From NCBI RefSeq assembly GCF_023273895.1, contig NZ_CP096883.1, positions 1,054,001 through 1,118,000 on the forward strand: a stretch of DNA of 64,000 nt. Reading direction: 5' to 3'. Of this stretch, positions 55,300 to 63,953 are shown one piece after another. The position numbers were made by a program, and so were the translations under genes. The stretch comes from Sphingobacterium sp. PCS056 (GTDB lineage Bacteria > Bacteroidota > Bacteroidia > Sphingobacteriales > Sphingobacteriaceae). The notes below the pieces were generated by a model. The model searched no databases. It saw only the letters and a program-made list of their open reading frames with translations, and was not told where the DNA came from. Position 1 is the stretch's first letter; each line of letters begins with the position of its first letter.

Positions 55300-56892
55300 A
55301 TGTCAGAAAGAAAGGTAGATTTCCTTGTAATTGGGTCTGGAATCGCGGGTTTAAGTTTTGCTTTAAAAGCGGCCGATCATGGTAAAGTATTGATTGTCAC
55401 GAAGTCCAACGAGGATGAATCAAATACAAAATATGCGCAAGGAGGAGTAGCGGCAGTTGTGGATAAGTCTGATAGCTTTGAACAGCATATTGTTGATACT
55501 CAGATAGCTGGAGATGGATTATGTGATGTTGAAATTGTGGAAAACGTAGTTCGCGAAGCTCCGGAGCGTATCAATGAATTGATTTCCTATGGAACATCAT
55601 TTGATAAATCCGATGCCGGAGTTTATGATCTGGCAAAGGAGGGAGGGCACTCAGCTCATCGTATTTTGCATTATAAAGATATTACTGGATATGAGATAGA
55701 GCGATCTTTATTGCAGAAAATTCATGAGCATCCAAATATTGAAATGCTAACCCATTATTTTGCTATCGACCTGATCACACAACATCATTTGGGCGAATTT
55801 GTAGATAAACAAAGAGAAGATATCAAATGTTATGGGATCTATGCCTTCAACACCAATACGCACCAAGTCGATAAGATATTAAGCAAAATTACGGTGATGG
55901 CGTCGGGTGGTGCTGGACATATTTATGCGAGTACGACTAATCCAACCATAGCAACAGGCGATGGAATTGCCATGGTATATCGAGCAAAAGGGAAGGTGCG
56001 AAATATGGAATTTATGCAGTTTCATCCTACATCTTTATATAATCCAAGTGACTCACCTGCCTTTTTGGTTTCGGAAGCTGTTCGTGGTTTTGGTGGCATT
56101 TTAAGGCGTGTGAATGGTGAAGATTTTATGAAAGAATATGATGAGCGAGCATCACTAGCACCGCGGGATATAGTGGCACGAGCGATCGATTCGGAGATGA
56201 AAAAATCGGGTATTGACTACGTTTATCTGGATATTACGCATCGAGAAAAGGCTGATATTATCAAGCATTTTCCAAATATTTACGAAAAATGTCTATCAAT
56301 TGGTCTGGATATGAGTAAAGATTTTATTCCCGTCACACCTGCTGCTCACTATTTATGTGGTGGTATATATGTGGATGACTATGGTAGGAGCAGCATTAGC
56401 AATCTGTATGCTTGTGGTGAATGTTCGTCTACAGGTCTACATGGTGCAAATCGCTTAGCATCCAATTCACTCCTAGAAGCTTTGGTATATGCACATCGTA
56501 TTTATTTGGATTCGTCCAAATCGGTATCCGACGCGGAGTATGCGGTGGGTGTACCAGAGTGGGATGATTCAAAAGCAAAGCTGTCTAATGAAGATATTTT
56601 GGTTACACATAACTTGAGAGAATGTCAAAAAGTGATGAGTGATTATGTGGGAATTGTGCGTTCGGATTTCAGATTAGAACGGGCACTCAATCGATTGCAT
56701 TTATTGTATGGTGAGACAGAAGATTTTTATAGACATACGAAATTGTCGGTTAAATTATGTGAATTGAGGAATGTGATACAGGTCGCTTTTATTGTTACCA
56801 AGTCTGCCTTACTGCGAAAAGAAAGTAGGGGACTTCATTTTACTACTGACTATCCGCATCATGCAGATACATTAAAAGATACTATATTTTAG
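55300..56892 (+). CDS. nadB: L-aspartate oxidase
   Basis: FAD enzyme that oxidises L-aspartate to iminoaspartate for NadA. 530 residues. The dinucleotide motif GSGIAG is at 12-17. SNTKYAQGGVAAVVD, GGHSAHRILHYKDITG, MEFMQFHPTSLYNP and SSTGLHGANRLASNSLLEALV are all diagnostic. It is first in a two-gene unit with the carbonic-anhydrase-like gene (7-base gap). Its upstream region is the origin-like gap; no clear promoter box was found. Confidence 0.97.
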   Translation: MSERKVDFLVIGSGIAGLSFALKAADHGKVLIVTKSNEDESNTKYAQGGVAAVVDKSDSFEQHIVDTQIAGDGLCDVEIVENVVREAPERINELISYGTSFDKSDAGVYDLAKEGGHSAHRILHYKDITGYEIERSLLQKIHEHPNIEMLTHYFAIDLITQHHLGEFVDKQREDIKCYGIYAFNTNTHQVDKILSKITVMASGGAGHIYASTTNPTIATGDGIAMVYRAKGKVRNMEFMQFHPTSLYNPSDSPAFLVSEAVRGFGGILRRVNGEDFMKEYDERASLAPRDIVARAIDSEMKKSGIDYVYLDITHREKADIIKHFPNIYEKCLSIGLDMSKDFIPVTPAAHYLCGGIYVDDYGRSSISNLYACGECSSTGLHGANRLASNSLLEALVYAHRIYLDSSKSVSDAEYAVGVPEWDDSKAKLSNEDILVTHNLRECQKVMSDYVGIVRSDFRLERALNRLHLLYGETEDFYRHTKLSVKLCELRNVIQVAFIVTKSALLRKESRGLHFTTDYPHHADTLKDTIF

Positions 56893-56899
56893 AAAGATT

Positions 56900-57409
56900 A
56901 TGGCCTGTATATTACCAGTTAAGGGAATAAGTCCCAAGTATAAAGATAATTGCTTCATCGCGCCCAATTGTACGATTGTTGGTGATGTGGAATTAGGTGA
57001 ACATTGTTCGGTATGGTTTAATGCGGTGATCAGAGGTGATGTCAATTTTATTCGTATTGGTGATTATACCAATATACAGGATGGAGTTGTTATACATTGT
57101 ACTTATCAAAAGGCTGGTACCACGATAGGTAGTTATGTCAATATTGGCCATCAAGCCATGGTACATGGCTGTATCGTACATGATCATGTACTGATCGGTA
57201 TGGGGGCAATTGTAATGGATAATGCCGTAGTGGAGAGTCACGTAATTATTGCCGCTGGTGCAGTTGTTTTGGAAAATACAGTATGCGAATCTGGTTACTT
57301 GTATGCGGGGGTACCTGCTAAAAAAATAAAAGCGATAACTGAAGAACAAAGGTCGATGTTACAACAGTTACCGCATAATTACGTTTTGTATAGTTCCTGG
57401 TTTGACTAA
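56900..57409 (+). CDS. Gamma-carbonic anhydrase family protein (left-handed beta-helix)
   Basis: 169 residues made of hexapeptide repeats forming a left-handed beta-helix. The three zinc-ligand histidines of gamma carbonic anhydrases are conserved: His66 (VVIHCT), His84 and His89 (NIGHQAMVHGC). The C-terminal helix follows. Activity is unproven, as many YrdA-type relatives have none. The stop overlaps the stop of the convergent gene, and the transcript probably ends at a hairpin inside that gene. Confidence 0.92.
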   Translation: MACILPVKGISPKYKDNCFIAPNCTIVGDVELGEHCSVWFNAVIRGDVNFIRIGDYTNIQDGVVIHCTYQKAGTTIGSYVNIGHQAMVHGCIVHDHVLIGMGAIVMDNAVVESHVIIAAGAVVLENTVCESGYLYAGVPAKKIKAITEEQRSMLQQLPHNYVLYSSWFD

Positions 57410-59088
57410 TTCATATCATTCAGTTCTTGTAAACTGAATGATTCGTTTTGTTCCCAGTTTGCTCGTATAGTAAAGGTTTTGTTGAGATAAACAAGGGGTT
57501 CTGGTTGGGTCAATTTATACACTTCTCCAGGATCCCAGATACCATTTTTATTATCATCACGAATGACTCTTATCGTATATTTTCCTCCGGGAAACTCTTT
57601 GTAACCTAATTTTCCGGTGGCATTATTTAATATATCTCGTCGATATACTTTCTCCTTCTTTTCATCTATGAGTTCCACAATGTATTGTTTTGTGCTATCT
57701 ATGGATGTAAAAGTAAACGTGATGTCACCATAATTATCGCTATCATCATAGGTGAGGGATAGCTTATGTTCCTTATTTTTTTCGCCAAAATAACCTTGCA
57801 TAGCACCTTCTTCCAATACGATCTGATAGTTCTTTTGCTTCCTCCAATTGTATCGAATATGATAAAGGTTGGCTACTGTACTATCCAATTGAAGTTGAAA
57901 ATTAGTCTTTGCTATGCTGTCTTCCGTTAACTTAATTTTACTCTTGTCAATGGTTTTAATAGGTGTAAGCGATGACAATGTTAGGTGTTTGACACGGTCT
58001 ACTTTTCCTGTTGAAGGCGATGTAATGGGTACAATTGACCGATCTAATTTGAGGTTGGTTTTCTTTATTAATATGGTATCAAGTACTGAATTGTTTTCTG
58101 ATAGTACAAATTTAAGCGAATCTTTCTCTAGATTATTGATGTAAATATAAGCCGAATCTTGCATATTCGAATATTTTACAATCTTAGTTTTATCATTTTC
58201 ATCATCGTTCAGTAGCGTCAGTTCGGGCTGTTTGATGCCTCTATTAAATGCTAAATGTATGCGCCCTGTATTCTCAATTTTTTTATCGAGTACTCTAAAT
58301 TTTGTAGGAGTTCCTTTGGATATTTGAAGATTGATATTGGTCAGGTCTTTGTCCAGTACGATCGAATCCTTTAAAAATCCAATTAATTCATCTGGATTAT
58401 TGTAGATCCGGTCATTATTGGTTTCTTTTAAAGCATAGATCCGGTACGTGTTTGCCCTTAGATTACTGATTTTAAAATTACCTACAGTATCTGTTTGCGC
58501 AAAAATATTAGCTTTCTTTTTGCCAAAGATAGAATCTTGGCTTATTGGTATCAATAATACCCTGACTTCTTTTTCTTTCTCCTTAGTCAAGGCATTGGTT
58601 ACATTTCCGGATATCGACAATGAATCAATTTGATCTCCTGTAGCAAATACATAACTGTAATTGATAATCGGATTGCTGGCATTATAATCGACCAGGCCTT
58701 TACCAAAATTGATGGTATAGGTGGTGTTTTGCTCTAGCGAATCTGGCAATGTAATTTCTAGTATTTTCTTCTTTACTTTAAATTGGGGAGGCCTATCCAT
58801 ATCTGGAGAAATACTGATTTCCTTCTGCTGATTATTCAATTTGATATACTCATCCAAAGTGATGCTTATTTTTCTCTCTTTGAAATTTTTAGAGAAATTG
58901 GCTGGAGATTCATTGAGCACCACAGGTGCTATTGAATCTTTTGGTCCCCCTGTTGGCTGTTTTATGCTGGCACATTGCACTGTGAGCAAAATCAGACTAG
59001 AAAACAAGCTTAAAAGCATTAACCTTGTTATTAAGGTGCTTTTAACGCTTTTTAAGCTTATTTTATTTATTTTTGAATGTAGACTCAT
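57406..59088 (-). CDS. Ig-like (SbsA/Big_5 type) domain lipoprotein
   Basis: 560 residues. It has a basic n-region, a hydrophobic stretch (about 24-37) and Cys39, giving a probable lipoprotein. QPTGGPKDSIAPVVLNESPANFSKNF begins the Big_5 Ig-like domain (about 45-150). It is followed by carboxypeptidase-regulatory-like beta-sandwich segments (NFKISNLRANTYRIYALKE; GKLGYKEFPGGKYTIRVIRD) and an acidic Ca-binding-like loop, DDNKNGIWDPGE. Common in Bacteroidota near mnmG; the function is unknown. Confidence 0.87.
   Translation of the reverse strand: MSLHSKINKISLKSVKSTLITRLMLLSLFSSLILLTVQCASIKQPTGGPKDSIAPVVLNESPANFSKNFKERKISITLDEYIKLNNQQKEISISPDMDRPPQFKVKKKILEITLPDSLEQNTTYTINFGKGLVDYNASNPIINYSYVFATGDQIDSLSISGNVTNALTKEKEKEVRVLLIPISQDSIFGKKKANIFAQTDTVGNFKISNLRANTYRIYALKETNNDRIYNNPDELIGFLKDSIVLDKDLTNINLQISKGTPTKFRVLDKKIENTGRIHLAFNRGIKQPELTLLNDDENDKTKIVKYSNMQDSAYIYINNLEKDSLKFVLSENNSVLDTILIKKTNLKLDRSIVPITSPSTGKVDRVKHLTLSSLTPIKTIDKSKIKLTEDSIAKTNFQLQLDSTVANLYHIRYNWRKQKNYQIVLEEGAMQGYFGEKNKEHKLSLTYDDSDNYGDITFTFTSIDSTKQYIVELIDEKKEKVYRRDILNNATGKLGYKEFPGGKYTIRVIRDDNKNGIWDPGEVYKLTQPEPLVYLNKTFTIRANWEQNESFSLQELNDMN
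57415..57452 (+). terminator. Hairpin terminator inside the convergent coding sequence
   Basis: An 11-bp perfect stem (57415-57425 with 57432-57442) with a CTTGTA loop is followed by TCGTTTTGTT on the plus strand. It lies just after the nadB-unit stop, within codons for the C-terminus of the opposite gene. Confidence 0.5.
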
Positions 59089-59166
59089 AAATGAAATAAT
59101 AATACTTTATATCGCTTTATTTTACATTGTTAATATTTTAATATCAACTATCTGGTATTCAGTTTG

Positions 59167-61026
59167 TTAAGACATGTGTACCATTAAAACACTGATATCA
59201 GATGGTGATACACCTGATATTCTGGAAGCTTGACCTAGCGTCCTTGGTTTTACCTGTGCTAATTTTTGTCTCGCTTCTATCGATAGTGAAACTAAAGACG
59301 AATAATCAAAATCTGGATTGATTTCACGATCCTCCATTTTCTTCATGCGGTTAACAATCTCCATTTCTTTCTCAAAGTAGCTTTCATATTTGACTTTAAT
59401 TTCGGCTTGCTCTATGGTCTCTTTGTCAAATTGGTTTAAGTACGACCCAAAATCTACATCACCTTTTGCAAGATCATTTATATTGATTTGTGGTCTTCCC
59501 AATAGGTTGACAAGTTTCGTTTTTTGAGAAATCAGGCTTGATCCTACTTCCTCCAGTATCGGATTCATTTTATCTACTGTAGTTGAATTTTGTTTTAGAT
59601 ACTGAATAATGTTATCTGAGTTTTTGATTTTCTCGTTCACTTTGTTCAGTCGGTCGTCACCTACTAGTCCAAGTTTGTGTGCTATTGGTGTAAGTCTTAT
59701 ATCAGCGTTGTCTTGTCTCAGTAGTAAGCGGTGCTCTGCACGTGAAGTAAACATACGGTAAGGTTCATCAGTTCCTTTCGTCACTAAGTCATCAATAAGT
59801 ACGCCGATGTACGATTCAGATCTTTTTAATATTAATTCTTTATCATCATTGATTCGTTGATGTGCATTGATACCTGCTATGAATCCTTGTGCTGCTGCTT
59901 CTTCATATCCAGTGGTACCATTGATCTGCCCTGCAAAAAAGAGATGCTTCACAATAAGAGTTTCCAACGTTAGATCGAGTTGCATCGGTGGAAAGAAATC
60001 ATACTCGATGGCATACCCCGGTCTGTACATTTTTGCATTTTCAAATCCTGGAATTAGTCTTAGCGCTTTTTGCTGTACATCTTCTGGCAACGAAGTAGAG
60101 AAACCATTTACGTAAATCTCGACAGTATTCCATCCCTCTGGTTCGACAAAGATCTGGTGTCTTTCGCGTTCTGCAAATCGGTTGATCTTATCTTCTATGG
60201 ATGGACAGTAACGTGGGCCTAAACCTTTAATTCTTCCTGTAAACATCGGCGACCTTTCGAATCCAGTCTTCAACATTTCATGTACTTTGTCATTGGTATA
60301 GGTGATCCAGCAACAACGTTGCTCTGTTGGTAAGGGTACATCAGTATAGGAAAATTTACCCCTATTATCATCACCCCATTGTTCTTCCATGAGCGCATAA
60401 TTGAGACTGCGTCCATCGATTCTTGGAGGTGTACCGGTCTTCATTCTTCCCGACTCAAATCCTAATGATACCAATTGTTCAGTCAAACCTGTAGCAGCCT
60501 TCTCTCCTGTTCTACCGCCACCGAATTTCTTTTCACCAATATGGATCACGCCATTTAGGAATGTACCATTTGTTAGCACGACTGCATCAGCTTCTATTTC
60601 TATACCCAACGAAGTAATGACGCCACACGCTTTACCATTTTTCACGATGACTTCTTTTACGGTATCTTGCCACATATCTAATGTAGGCAGTGCTTCCAAT
60701 TGAAGTCTCCATTCTTCAGCAAAACGCATACGGTCATTTTGTGTTCTTGGGCTCCACATCGCTGGACCTTTTGATAGGTTCAACATTCTAAATTGGATAG
60801 TTGACTTATCTGCAATGATACCTGTATATCCACCCATCGCATCGATCTCTCTTACGATTTGTCCTTTTGCTACTCCACCTATTGCAGGGTTACAACTCAT
60901 TTGAGCAATAACGCCCATATTCATGGTGATGAGAAGTACAGATGAACCTAAGTTTGCTGCTGCGGCAGCGGCCTCGCAGCCAGCATGACCAGCACCTACT
61001 ACGACAACGTTATATTTTTTAAACAT
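59167..61026 (-). CDS. mnmG: tRNA uridine-5-carboxymethylaminomethyl modification enzyme MnmG (GidA)
   Basis: FAD-dependent subunit that, with MnmE, modifies U34 of several tRNAs. 619 residues. The FAD motif GAGHAG is at 11-16. Other blocks are MSCNPAIGGVAKGQIVREID, GEKKFGGGRTGEKAATGL, GTPPRIDGRS and QINGTTGYEEAAAQGFIAG. The C-terminal helical domain ends DISVLMVHMS. In many bacteria this gene sits beside oriC. Here it is 4-6 kb from the origin-like gap and has two parS-like sites at its 5' end. Confidence 0.98.
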   Translation of the reverse strand: MFKKYNVVVVGAGHAGCEAAAAAANLGSSVLLITMNMGVIAQMSCNPAIGGVAKGQIVREIDAMGGYTGIIADKSTIQFRMLNLSKGPAMWSPRTQNDRMRFAEEWRLQLEALPTLDMWQDTVKEVIVKNGKACGVITSLGIEIEADAVVLTNGTFLNGVIHIGEKKFGGGRTGEKAATGLTEQLVSLGFESGRMKTGTPPRIDGRSLNYALMEEQWGDDNRGKFSYTDVPLPTEQRCCWITYTNDKVHEMLKTGFERSPMFTGRIKGLGPRYCPSIEDKINRFAERERHQIFVEPEGWNTVEIYVNGFSTSLPEDVQQKALRLIPGFENAKMYRPGYAIEYDFFPPMQLDLTLETLIVKHLFFAGQINGTTGYEEAAAQGFIAGINAHQRINDDKELILKRSESYIGVLIDDLVTKGTDEPYRMFTSRAEHRLLLRQDNADIRLTPIAHKLGLVGDDRLNKVNEKIKNSDNIIQYLKQNSTTVDKMNPILEEVGSSLISQKTKLVNLLGRPQININDLAKGDVDFGSYLNQFDKETIEQAEIKVKYESYFEKEMEIVNRMKKMEDREINPDFDYSSLVSLSIEARQKLAQVKPRTLGQASRISGVSPSDISVLMVHMS

Positions 61027-61042
61027 CTTATTTTATTTCAAA

Positions 61043-61056
61043 GTTCCACGTGAAAC
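61043..61056. promoter_or_regulatory. parS-like site 1 (ParB binding)
   Basis: GTTCCACGTGAAAC matches the inner 14 bases of the common parS consensus TGTTnCACGTGAAACA exactly. The outermost bases differ (A and G). It lies 17 bases upstream of the mnmG ATG. Confidence 0.65.
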
Positions 61057-61090
61057 GTGAGAATCGACTATTCTATTTTTTTATTTTATT

Positions 61091-61118
61091 CCTATACGTT
61101 TCACGTGAAACGTATAGG
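61091..61118. promoter_or_regulatory. parS-like site 2 within a perfect 28-bp palindrome
   Basis: Core GTTTCACGTGAAAC at 61098-61111 sits in a palindrome extending to 61091-61118 (CCTATACG arms). It is centred 55 bases from site 1. No T run follows in either gene's direction, which argues against a simple terminator for the ABC-F gene. Confidence 0.65.
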
Positions 61119-61125
61119 AACTGTA

Positions 61126-62985
61126 TTACATTAAATCTGCAAGATGCATCCATCTTTCTGATTTTGCATCTATATTATTCTGTATATTTTCTATTTCTGT
61201 TGCTATGTTAGAAAGTTCTACATGGTCTACAGTTTCCAGTAACAACTTATTCTTTGCTACTAGCACGGCTTCTAGCTCTTGTATTTCTTTCTCTAATTTA
61301 TCGTACTCCAATTGCTCTTTATAAGATAGCTTTTTCTTCTCCTCTTTTACTATTTCTTTCTTTTGAACTGGAATATCTTTTTTCTGCTTTTGATCTTTTA
61401 GTAATTGATCTTGTTCAATTTTGTAATCTGCGTAGTTACCATTGTAGATGTCAATTTTCCCCTCGCCTTCAAAGATGAACAATTGCTCTGTTAATTTGTC
61501 TAAGAGATACCTATCGTGAGATACTAAAATAAGTACTCCACTATAGTTCATCAGAAAATCTTCCAGTACATTTAAGGTGTCGATATCAAGATCATTAGAA
61601 GGCTCATCCAGTATAAGAAAGTTTGGGTTCAACATCAAGACACGCATCAGTTGTAAACGCTTACGTTCACCCCCACTTAGTTTATTGACAAAACCAAATT
61701 GCTTTTCGGGTGGAAATAAAAAATGCGTTAATAATTGTGAAGCAGTGATGACTTCACCATTGGCCATCTTAATATATTCGGCCACGTTTTTAACGACGTC
61801 TAATACACGATCGCCTTCATTGACTTCCAGACCTCCCTGTTTGTAATAACCATACACCGTAGTTTCTCCTACTGAAATATGACCACTAGTCGCATTTTCA
61901 ATTTGTGTTATTAGATTTAGAAAAGTAGATTTACCAGTACCATTTTTTCCTGCCAAACCAATACGATCTCCTTTTTTGAAAACATATGAAAAATCACTGA
62001 TGATTACTTTATCTCCATAGTTTTTAGAGATATGTTCCAATTCTAAAATTTTTGATCCTTGTCTGCTGATCTTCATACTCAACTGAACAGAATCATTTGC
62101 CTTCTGGGCTTTTGATTTATCTTCAAGTTCGTAATATGCATCTATCCTTGATTTGGATTTTGTACCACGTGCTTGTGGTTGTCTTCTCATCCATTCCAAT
62201 TCGCGACGTAAGAGATTTCTACTGCGCTCAACCATCACGGCATCGATGGCTTCACGGTCGGACTTCTTTTCTAAGAAATAAGAATAATTACCTTTATAAG
62301 TAAACAGCTTGCCCCTATCCAACTCTCTAATTTCAGTACAGATATTATCCAAAAAGTATCTATCGTGTGTCACCAATAGCACTGTTTTATTTCCTGTTGT
62401 CAACAGTTTTTCTAACCATTCGATCGTTTCGATATCTAGATGATTGGTAGGCTCATCTAGAATATATACATCTGGCTCATCGATTAAAAGCTTAGCAAGT
62501 GCAAGTCGTTTACGTTGACCCCCTGAAAGACTTTTGATATCTTGATGAAAATCGACAATGTTAAGTCTATTTAAAATAGTCTTGATATTATATTCGTATT
62601 CCCAAGCATTTAATGTTGTGATCTTCTCTGTAAGTTCTTCCAGTTTATTCTGATCGATTTCAGGCATAGCCAAAAGCTCTTCGTAATCTCTGATCAGTCG
62701 TTGTTCTTCGTTGTCTGTGGAATAAATAAAATCGTTAATAGAAGTCAGTCCATCGTACTTTGGATCTTGATCCAAAAAACCGATTTTAATTCCTTTTTCT
62801 TTAACAACTTTTCCGGAGGTAGGTTCTAATTTGCCACCTAATATGGAGAGAAGGGTTGATTTTCCTGTTCCGTTGATACCTACTAAGGCTACTCTATCCC
62901 CTTTTAGAAGTCCAAAATGTAAATCTTTAAAAAGCCATCTGTCATGAAATGAATGACTTACTTGTTCAGTTGCTAATATACTCAC
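61126..62985 (-). CDS. ABC-F family ATPase (Uup-like)
   Basis: A cytosolic tandem ABC protein without membrane segments, 619 residues. The first Walker A is GINGTGKS (36-43) with signature LSGGQRKRLALA and ILDEPTNHLD. The second is GKNGTGKST with LSGGERKRLQLM and ILDEPSNDLD. An inter-domain linker (about 240-300) and a charged C-terminal coiled coil (about 535-615) match Uup, which acts on stalled ribosomes and branched DNA. An antibiotic-resistance role is less likely from this layout. The parS palindrome follows its stop. Confidence 0.92.
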   Translation of the reverse strand: MSILATEQVSHSFHDRWLFKDLHFGLLKGDRVALVGINGTGKSTLLSILGGKLEPTSGKVVKEKGIKIGFLDQDPKYDGLTSINDFIYSTDNEEQRLIRDYEELLAMPEIDQNKLEELTEKITTLNAWEYEYNIKTILNRLNIVDFHQDIKSLSGGQRKRLALAKLLIDEPDVYILDEPTNHLDIETIEWLEKLLTTGNKTVLLVTHDRYFLDNICTEIRELDRGKLFTYKGNYSYFLEKKSDREAIDAVMVERSRNLLRRELEWMRRQPQARGTKSKSRIDAYYELEDKSKAQKANDSVQLSMKISRQGSKILELEHISKNYGDKVIISDFSYVFKKGDRIGLAGKNGTGKSTFLNLITQIENATSGHISVGETTVYGYYKQGGLEVNEGDRVLDVVKNVAEYIKMANGEVITASQLLTHFLFPPEKQFGFVNKLSGGERKRLQLMRVLMLNPNFLILDEPSNDLDIDTLNVLEDFLMNYSGVLILVSHDRYLLDKLTEQLFIFEGEGKIDIYNGNYADYKIEQDQLLKDQKQKKDIPVQKKEIVKEEKKKLSYKEQLEYDKLEKEIQELEAVLVAKNKLLLETVDHVELSNIATEIENIQNNIDAKSERWMHLADLM

Positions 62986-63440
62986 GTTAATTTCCTAATT
63001 TTCTTTGTTCAATAATTTTGCATAAAAAATCTATATATCTGATTATCAGTATATTGACTTTAAAATATAAGCATACAGATACCTCTGTATGAAAAAAAGT
63101 TATATATATCCTCCAATATTCAAAAATATGAAGGGGTAATAAATTATATGCAATAGTTAGCTTTATTGCTAACGTTATTATTTTATAAAGAGTAAATGAT
63201 AAAACATCATTTAATTAAGAATTTTGGTACGTTGATCTCCTAACAACTGTATGCCCTGACTATCCTGATATTGATTATCTATTGAAAAATAGGTAATGCA
63301 GAATACAGGCATTTATCAATTTGATTATATTATCAGGGATCAAATCGATAAATGTACCATGCAAAAGTAAGTAATTTCCGCCTTTTTGTATGTAATCTTA
63401 TGAGAAGATGTATAGAAGATGAAATGCAGGTGATATTGAC
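62986..63440. other. 455-base gap upstream of the ABC-F gene
   Basis: No gene or tRNA is seen. The main structure is a long inverted repeat at 63309-63355. No clear -7 box of the TAnnTTTG type was found for the ABC-F gene. Confidence 0.55.
63309..63355. repeat. 17-bp near-perfect inverted repeat
   Basis: Arms 63309-63325 and 63339-63355 pair with one A-C mismatch and one wobble, around a 13-base spacer. No T run is present, so it is not a standard terminator for apaG. It may be an operator or a structured RNA element. Confidence 0.55.
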
Positions 63441-63827
63441 CTAGTTCAATACATAGTTTGCGATCAAGTTGAATCTTGGTATATCCACCTTAAAGGTAGT
63501 TTCGTCTATCAATTTAACCATGTTATAATGTCCTTCCATATAACCCATTTCACTTTTTAAATTGCAACCAGATGTATACTGATGCATTTGTCCAGGTTCG
63601 ATAATGGGTTGCTCACCAACAATACCATCTCCGTACACTTCATTGTGATCTCCGATTGAATCGAAAATATTCCAATAGCGACTTATGAGCTGGATACTGT
63701 AATCACTTAAGTTTTCTATACTTATTTGATAAGCAAACATAAAATGATCTCTTTCTGGATTTGAATATTCTGGTTGAAAAATGCATTCTACCGAAATCTT
63801 TATTCCTTCTGTAATTTGAGTCGTCAT
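63441..63827 (-). CDS. apaG: ApaG family protein
   Basis: 128 residues forming one ApaG (fibronectin-III-like) domain. ISVECIFQPEYSNPERDHFMFAYQISIEN is followed by SRYWNIFDS, GDGIVGEQPIIEPGQMHQYTSGC and MGYMEGHYNMV, the standard order. Associated with Co/Mg efflux phenotypes in enterics; the molecular role is unresolved. Single gene. Confidence 0.95.
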   Translation of the reverse strand: MTTQITEGIKISVECIFQPEYSNPERDHFMFAYQISIENLSDYSIQLISRYWNIFDSIGDHNEVYGDGIVGEQPIIEPGQMHQYTSGCNLKSEMGYMEGHYNMVKLIDETTFKVDIPRFNLIANYVLN

Positions 63828-63912
63828 ATGAGTAATTTCTGCTTTGCAACTAAGTTACTAATAATGAGATTAAATACTCAAGAAATAAGAAGGTTTTACA
63901 TTAAATTGAAAA

Positions 63913-63929
63913 ACCATATGTGATATGGT
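63913..63929. repeat. Palindrome upstream of the last gene
   Basis: ACCATAT, GTG, ATATGGT. It lies 12 bases before the -7 box at 63941, where an operator would interfere with RNA polymerase. Confidence 0.4.
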
Positions 63930-63940
63930 CGACATTTTAG

Positions 63941-63948
63941 TAGGTTTG
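63941..63948 (+). promoter_or_regulatory. -7 box with a very short leader
   Basis: TAGGTTTG fits TAnnTTTG and ends five bases before the ATG at 63954. Confidence 0.45.
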
Positions 63949-63953
63949 TAAAT

